Origin: Bacteroidales bacterium
Lineage (GTDB): Bacteria > Bacteroidota > Bacteroidia > Bacteroidales > VadinHA17
Assembly: GCA_016936695.1 (NCBI GenBank)
Contig: JAFGXK010000012.1
Location: 1-8,230, forward strand
DNA length: 8,230 nucleotides
Direction of reading: 5' to 3'
Part shown: one piece after another, positions 5,119-8,230 of the stretch
How the letters are laid out: each line of letters opens with the position of its first letter
Numbering within the stretch: the stretch's first letter is position 1
Position numbers and translations under genes: made by a program
The notes under the pieces: generated by a model
What the model saw: only the letters and a program-made list of their open reading frames with translations
What the model was told of the DNA's origin: nothing
The model's database searches: none

Positions 5119-6360
5119 GTGTTTGTAATTCAGACACATTATAGGTATAATAATTTCTGCATATTTTTATTTTTGTCTCAGTATTTAGCTGTGGACAAAG
5201 AACTTAAAAATATACATGCCAGAGATCTTCTGAAGTTGATTCCAGAAGATCAATTTGCTTCAATCATAAAAGATACCAACGTTGACTTTCAGGTCAAAAA
5301 GCTTTTTGGACGAACCATGTTTTTTCTTCTTTTATATGGACTACTTGATAGTAAAAGGTCAAGTCTAAGAACTCTAGAGCAATCCTTTAAAACCAATAAG
5401 TTTAAGGTTCTATTTAAAATAGACCCTCTCCAGCAAATCAAATACAACTCATTGTCAGACAGGCTTGCTACGATGAATGTTGACTTCTTCAAAGATGTTT
5501 ATGAGATGCTCTATAATTTGCTTTCAACTTATTATAATGAAACAGATCGTCTCTCATACAACATAATAAGGGTAGACTCAACAATGGTAGCAGAAGCAGC
5601 TAATAAATTGGAAAAGGGCATGATAATAGGCAATCAGACCAATAAAAAGTCAAAGCAGGTAAAATATACCTTCAGCATGACCAATCTTTTTCCTAGTAGT
5701 GCAGAGCTATTTACTGATCAAAGTGACCTTAATGAGGGTGTTACAATACCGCAAGTAATTAAAAACTATATAGATAAAAGAGATAACAATGTTTTTGTTT
5801 TTGACCGTGGAGTAAAAAGCAGAAAAGTATACAACGAGCTTGATCAGGAATTGTGGTTTGTTACCAGAATCGACCCGGGAGCAATCTATGAAGTAGTAGA
5901 GTCATTTGAGTTGGAGAAGAACCTTGTAGCAGGCAACCTTACAATAAAGAAAGATGATGTGGTAATACTGTTTGATAAGCGCCATAAAAAATCCAGACCA
6001 TTTCGACTTATTCAGACTCTTGATAACAGAGGTAAAGAGTTGTGGTTCATCACTAACCTTCTGGAAGACAAAGTCGAAGCTATAATAGAAATTTATAAAA
6101 AACGTTGGGACATTGAAGTGTTTTTCAGATTCCTTAAACAGGAGTTAAATTTCAAACACATATTCTCAACAAAGATCAATGGATTACAGATCATGCTTTA
6201 CATGACTATGATTGTTTCAATGCTAATCTTGGTCTACAAGAAGGCAAATAATCTCGGATACAAAATGGCTATGTTCCAACTTTTTTACCAATTAGATGAT
6301 ATTTATGGAGAGATGCTTGTGGAACGACTGGGTGGTGATCCCAACCTAGTGTTTCGATAG
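5119..6360 (+). CDS. IS4-family DDE transposase
   Basis: The transposase that cuts and rejoins the ends of its own IS through an RNase H-like DDE centre. Numbered from the GTG at 5119 (413 residues), the catalytic residues are Asp153 (RVDST), Asp229 (VFDRG) and Glu333 (DIEVFF). Glu333 lies in the IS4 signature Tyr326-x2-Arg329-x3-Glu333-x6-Lys340. An N-terminal DNA-binding region (about 30-120) precedes the catalytic core, and a beta-rich insertion lies between the second Asp and Glu. The frame is intact, so the enzyme may be active. The start is uncertain: GTG 5119 follows an in-frame stop directly and has no ribosome site, and a promoter-like sequence inside the frame (5123-5151) would put translation at a later codon such as TTG 5173 or GTG 5191. 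Codon use is AT-rich, unlike the flanking genes. Confidence 0.93.
   Translation: MFVIQTHYRYNNFCIFLFLSQYLAVDKELKNIHARDLLKLIPEDQFASIIKDTNVDFQVKKLFGRTMFFLLLYGLLDSKRSSLRTLEQSFKTNKFKVLFKIDPLQQIKYNSLSDRLATMNVDFFKDVYEMLYNLLSTYYNETDRLSYNIIRVDSTMVAEAANKLEKGMIIGNQTNKKSKQVKYTFSMTNLFPSSAELFTDQSDLNEGVTIPQVIKNYIDKRDNNVFVFDRGVKSRKVYNELDQELWFVTRIDPGAIYEVVESFELEKNLVAGNLTIKKDDVVILFDKRHKKSRPFRLIQTLDNRGKELWFITNLLEDKVEAIIEIYKKRWDIEVFFRFLKQELNFKHIFSTKINGLQIMLYMTMIVSMLILVYKKANNLGYKMAMFQLFYQLDDIYGEMLVERLGGDPNLVFR
5123..5151 (+). promoter_or_regulatory. Possible transposase promoter (TTGTAA-17-TATAAT)
   Basis: A perfect TATAAT (5146-5151) lies 17 bases after TTGTAA (5123-5128), a good match to the general sigma-70 pattern. 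Bacteroidota often use a different -7 element, so the match may be fortuitous in this host. If used, the transcript begins downstream of GTG 5119 and the protein is shorter at its N-terminus. Confidence 0.3.
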
Positions 6361-6438
6361 CTTCACTAAAAGAAAGCTATCACACTAAATATCAATAAAT
6401 AAACAAAAACAAAAAAGTTCTTTCTATAATTTAAAAAG

Positions 6439-6453
6439 GTTTCGAACACTCAA
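6439..6453. repeat. IS right terminal inverted repeat (15 bp)
   Basis: GTTTCGAACACTCAA is the perfect partner of 4964-4978 and ends immediately before the right copy of the 11-bp target duplication. Confidence 0.93.
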
Positions 6454-6464
6454 GCCCTGCGCCC
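6454..6464. repeat. Target-site duplication, right (GCCCTGCGCCC)
   Basis: Exact copy of 4953-4963. It forms the first unit and a half of the 7-bp array that continues to 6482. Confidence 0.9.
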
Positions 6465-6482
6465 TGTGCCCTGTGCCCTGTG
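6455..6482. repeat. 7-bp tandem repeat CCCTGTG, four copies
   Basis: Units are ccctgcg followed by three exact ccctgtg. The IS inserted in this array; the left flank (4954-4963) holds its first part. Confidence 0.85.
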
Positions 6483-6507
6483 CAAATATCGCCCTTACGC
6501 CTTTACG

Positions 6508-6528
6508 CCTCACACCTCACACCTCACA
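6508..6528. repeat. 7-bp tandem repeat CCTCACA, three copies
   Basis: Three exact copies end three bases before the stop codon of the esterase gene (6532-6534). Immediately before them are ttacgcc words like those past the dehydrogenase stop. Confidence 0.85.
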
Positions 6529-6531
6529 CCT

Positions 6532-8079
6532 TCACTCATTAAGCCTGTCGAAGAACTCCATCTGTTCCCTGAATGGAAGAGGAGTGGACTTTACCTCGTC
6601 GCCGAATTCGATGATCTGCGGTGAGGCCGGATCGAAGGCCGTCCATTCGGGCAAGCCTTCGCCGTTTGGATCACCGTTACGGGCAAAATTCACCCAGTAG
6701 GATGACATAAGATCTGCAAGTTTCCAGTCGGTATCAGTGAACGGCCTGTCCCACAGCTTCAGCGTGTTGAGGGCATAGCCGAATTCTGCTGAGTGGAATG
6801 CTCCATAGTTCGGTTCGCCGGGAGGTACATGGGTGAAATAGTAGAGATATGCTTTGTTATCACCTGTTTCGGTTTGAGATTTAACCCAGGTGTAATTCTG
6901 CCAGCCAAAGGACAGTACTGACGACAGTTTCATTGAATTCTGAACTTCAGTCTCATTGTTTGCAGGAAAAAGCTTAAGATATTCAGGAGCCAGTTCCCCG
7001 TACCGGCTTTCGGCATTTGCTATGAAAGCCTTTATATCGGGCCTGGATCCCATTGAAACACCGTCGTCGGCATTCCAGCCTGCCAGAAGAGGGACATCAT
7101 TCTGGCGTCCTTCCCTGAAAGTTTCCGTCGCCGGAGGGACAACAATATTGTCGGTGGTGACTCCTGACCGGCCGCGGACTTTCATCAGATCTTCAGCAGA
7201 TACGGTTCTTAATCCGGCAATCGATGAGTCACTGAACTGTCCTGCAAAGCTGACGCCGGCTGCTTCAGCCGACTTCAGGTCGTACACGAGTCCCGGACCA
7301 CCCGAAAACATTCCTCCGCTTTGTCCGATAGCCCTGTGAAACAGTCCTTTGGCCAAAGGTGATATCATCAATGCATTAACGCTGAACGATCCGGCCGATT
7401 GTCCGGCAATTGTTACATTGCCCGGATCTCCTCCAAACGCTTCAATATTACGGCTTATCCACTTAAGGGCTTCTATCTGGTCGAGGATACCATAATTTCC
7501 CGAAGTCTTTAGAGGCGATTCGGATGTGAGCTCCGGGTGGGCAAGAAAACCGAATACCCCCAGCCGGTAGTTTATTGTAATGAAAACCACTCCTTTTTTA
7601 GCCATCTCTTCGCCATCGTACAATGGAACCGTGCCGGAACCGCCTGTAAAGGCACCTCCGTGTATCCAGACCATCACCGGAAGTTTTTCTGAGGTATTCT
7701 TTGCAGGGGTCCAGATATTCAGAAACAGGCAATCCTCGCTGAGGGGTTCTTCGGGAGCCATGAACTCCTTCGACCACATCATGAAAGGCGCCGGTTTACT
7801 CTGCATGGCGCTGGGAGGGGGAGTGATGCACTCACGCACGCCTTCCCATTTAACAGGAGGCTGAGGCGATTTCCAGCGGAGTTCTCCGACCGGAGGCGCT
7901 GCATATGGTATCCCGAGAAAGATACTGACATTTCCTTCAGGATTTGCCTTTCCTGCAATAAGGCCCGATTCAACACCGACCTTGCTGACGTTGATCTTTT
8001 TTCCTGAGGAACTTCCGTCGGATGAACAGGCGGTAAGCATCATTACCGGAAGCAAAATGATAAAAATGGCTTTTTTCAT
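6532..8079 (-). CDS. Type B carboxylesterase lipoprotein (para-nitrobenzyl esterase-like)
   Basis: A 515-residue alpha/beta-hydrolase of the COesterase family, which hydrolyses carboxylic esters; the natural substrate cannot be read from the sequence. A basic start, hydrophobic segment and lipobox (Leu15-Thr-Ala-Cys18) predict a lipid-anchored envelope protein, followed by a Ser/Gly-rich tether to about residue 27. Family landmarks appear in order: FLGIPYAAPPVGELRW (54-69), SEDCLFLNIWTP (114-125), oxyanion loop HGGAF (140-144), nucleophile elbow GQSAG with Ser228, acid at Asp339 (NADDG) and His429 (AFHSAEFG). Many relatives have Glu at the acid position. Cys84 and Cys117 may form the conserved disulfide. 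Length is normal. The ATG start fits the signal peptide; no Shine-Dalgarno is evident. It stands alone on its strand, separated from the dehydrogenase gene by the IS. Confidence 0.93.
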   Translation of the reverse strand: MKKAIFIILLPVMMLTACSSDGSSSGKKINVSKVGVESGLIAGKANPEGNVSIFLGIPYAAPPVGELRWKSPQPPVKWEGVRECITPPPSAMQSKPAPFMMWSKEFMAPEEPLSEDCLFLNIWTPAKNTSEKLPVMVWIHGGAFTGGSGTVPLYDGEEMAKKGVVFITINYRLGVFGFLAHPELTSESPLKTSGNYGILDQIEALKWISRNIEAFGGDPGNVTIAGQSAGSFSVNALMISPLAKGLFHRAIGQSGGMFSGGPGLVYDLKSAEAAGVSFAGQFSDSSIAGLRTVSAEDLMKVRGRSGVTTDNIVVPPATETFREGRQNDVPLLAGWNADDGVSMGSRPDIKAFIANAESRYGELAPEYLKLFPANNETEVQNSMKLSSVLSFGWQNYTWVKSQTETGDNKAYLYYFTHVPPGEPNYGAFHSAEFGYALNTLKLWDRPFTDTDWKLADLMSSYWVNFARNGDPNGEGLPEWTAFDPASPQIIEFGDEVKSTPLPFREQMEFFDRLNE

Positions 8080-8150
8080 GCTGGGTTTGTTTAATATGCC
8101 GTGTAACCGGCCTGGTTAGTTATTTATTAAAAGAATTATGGTAATGTTTC

Positions 8151-8210
8151 TTTGTGCCTTAGTGCCTTAGCGGCAATTTCTTTTTTGCCACGAAGACGCA
8201 AAGACACAAA
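8151..8210. repeat. Imperfect 26-bp inverted repeat upstream of the esterase
   Basis: The arms 8151-8176 and 8185-8210 match as reverse complements at 20 of 26 positions, with 8 bases between. The right arm (ttgccacgaagacgcaaaga...) resembles, from memory, a dispersed intergenic repeat found in many bacterial genomes. The region 8080-8150 shows no promoter I can define. Confidence 0.6.
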
Positions 8211-8230
8211 GGCTTCACTAATTGTTATGA

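Larger units (their letters stand above)
4964..6453 (+). mobile_element. Complete IS4-family insertion sequence, 1490 bp
   Basis: The element has perfect 15-bp terminal inverted repeats (TTGAGTGTTCGAAAC at 4964-4978, its reverse complement at 6439-6453) flanked by an exact 11-bp direct repeat, and carries one transposase gene with the IS4 YREK signature. Exact ends and duplication suggest a recent, intact insertion. The target was a CCCTGTG-type 7-bp tandem repeat between the dehydrogenase and esterase genes; joining the flanks restores an uninterrupted array. The non-coding parts are about 155 bp on the left and 93 bp on the right, AT-rich unlike the flanks. I cannot name the specific IS. 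Confidence 0.95.

Noticed and set aside
6956..7864. Plus-strand reading frames opposite the esterase
   Set aside because: They are shadows of a complete esterase gene with full catalytic landmarks.

Overview
The window looks like a stretch of a Bacteroidota chromosome, probably an uncultured Bacteroidales-type lineage. This rests on protein style (a Bacteroidota-type integrase with an extra N-terminal domain, a multi-pass membrane protein of a kind I remember from Bacteroidales, two type II signal peptides), mostly weak or absent Shine-Dalgarno sequences, and gaps filled with short-period tandem repeats. No rRNA, tRNA or CRISPR array is visible, so the assignment is an inference.

Bases 1-2003 form a mobile-DNA module on the minus strand. 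A tyrosine recombinase (801-1967) is followed by a 65-bp hairpin-forming element (650-714), an AT-rich small lipoprotein gene (64-576), and a second copy of an 18-bp motif from that element (39-56). The arrangement resembles a recombinase with one captured gene cassette between attC-like sites. The recombinase lacks the insertion typical of integron integrases, and it points the same way as the cassette gene.

Bases 2004-3336 hold, on the plus strand, a five-helix membrane protein gene broken by one in-frame TAG (2410-3141). A 63-residue excisionase-like helix-turn-helix gene (3145-3336) follows 3 bases later. Bases 3337-3928 have no clear gene but are dense in structure: 7-, 8- and 9-bp tandem repeats, a perfect 13-bp inverted repeat, and a short gene-like reading frame on the minus strand.

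Bases 3929-8079 carry two ordinary metabolic genes on the minus strand: an L-lactate dehydrogenase (3929-4897) and a secreted lipid-anchored type B carboxylesterase (6532-8079). Between them sits a complete IS4-family insertion sequence (4964-6453, 1490 bp) with 15-bp perfect terminal inverted repeats and an 11-bp target duplication. It landed inside a 7-bp tandem repeat and ends 66 bp upstream of the lactate dehydrogenase start codon. The window closes with an imperfect inverted repeat upstream of the esterase.

The best candidates for something new are the cassette-like lipoprotein locus beside a non-IntI recombinase, and the pattern of different short-period tandem repeats in the gaps from 3337 rightwards, one of which served as the IS target.
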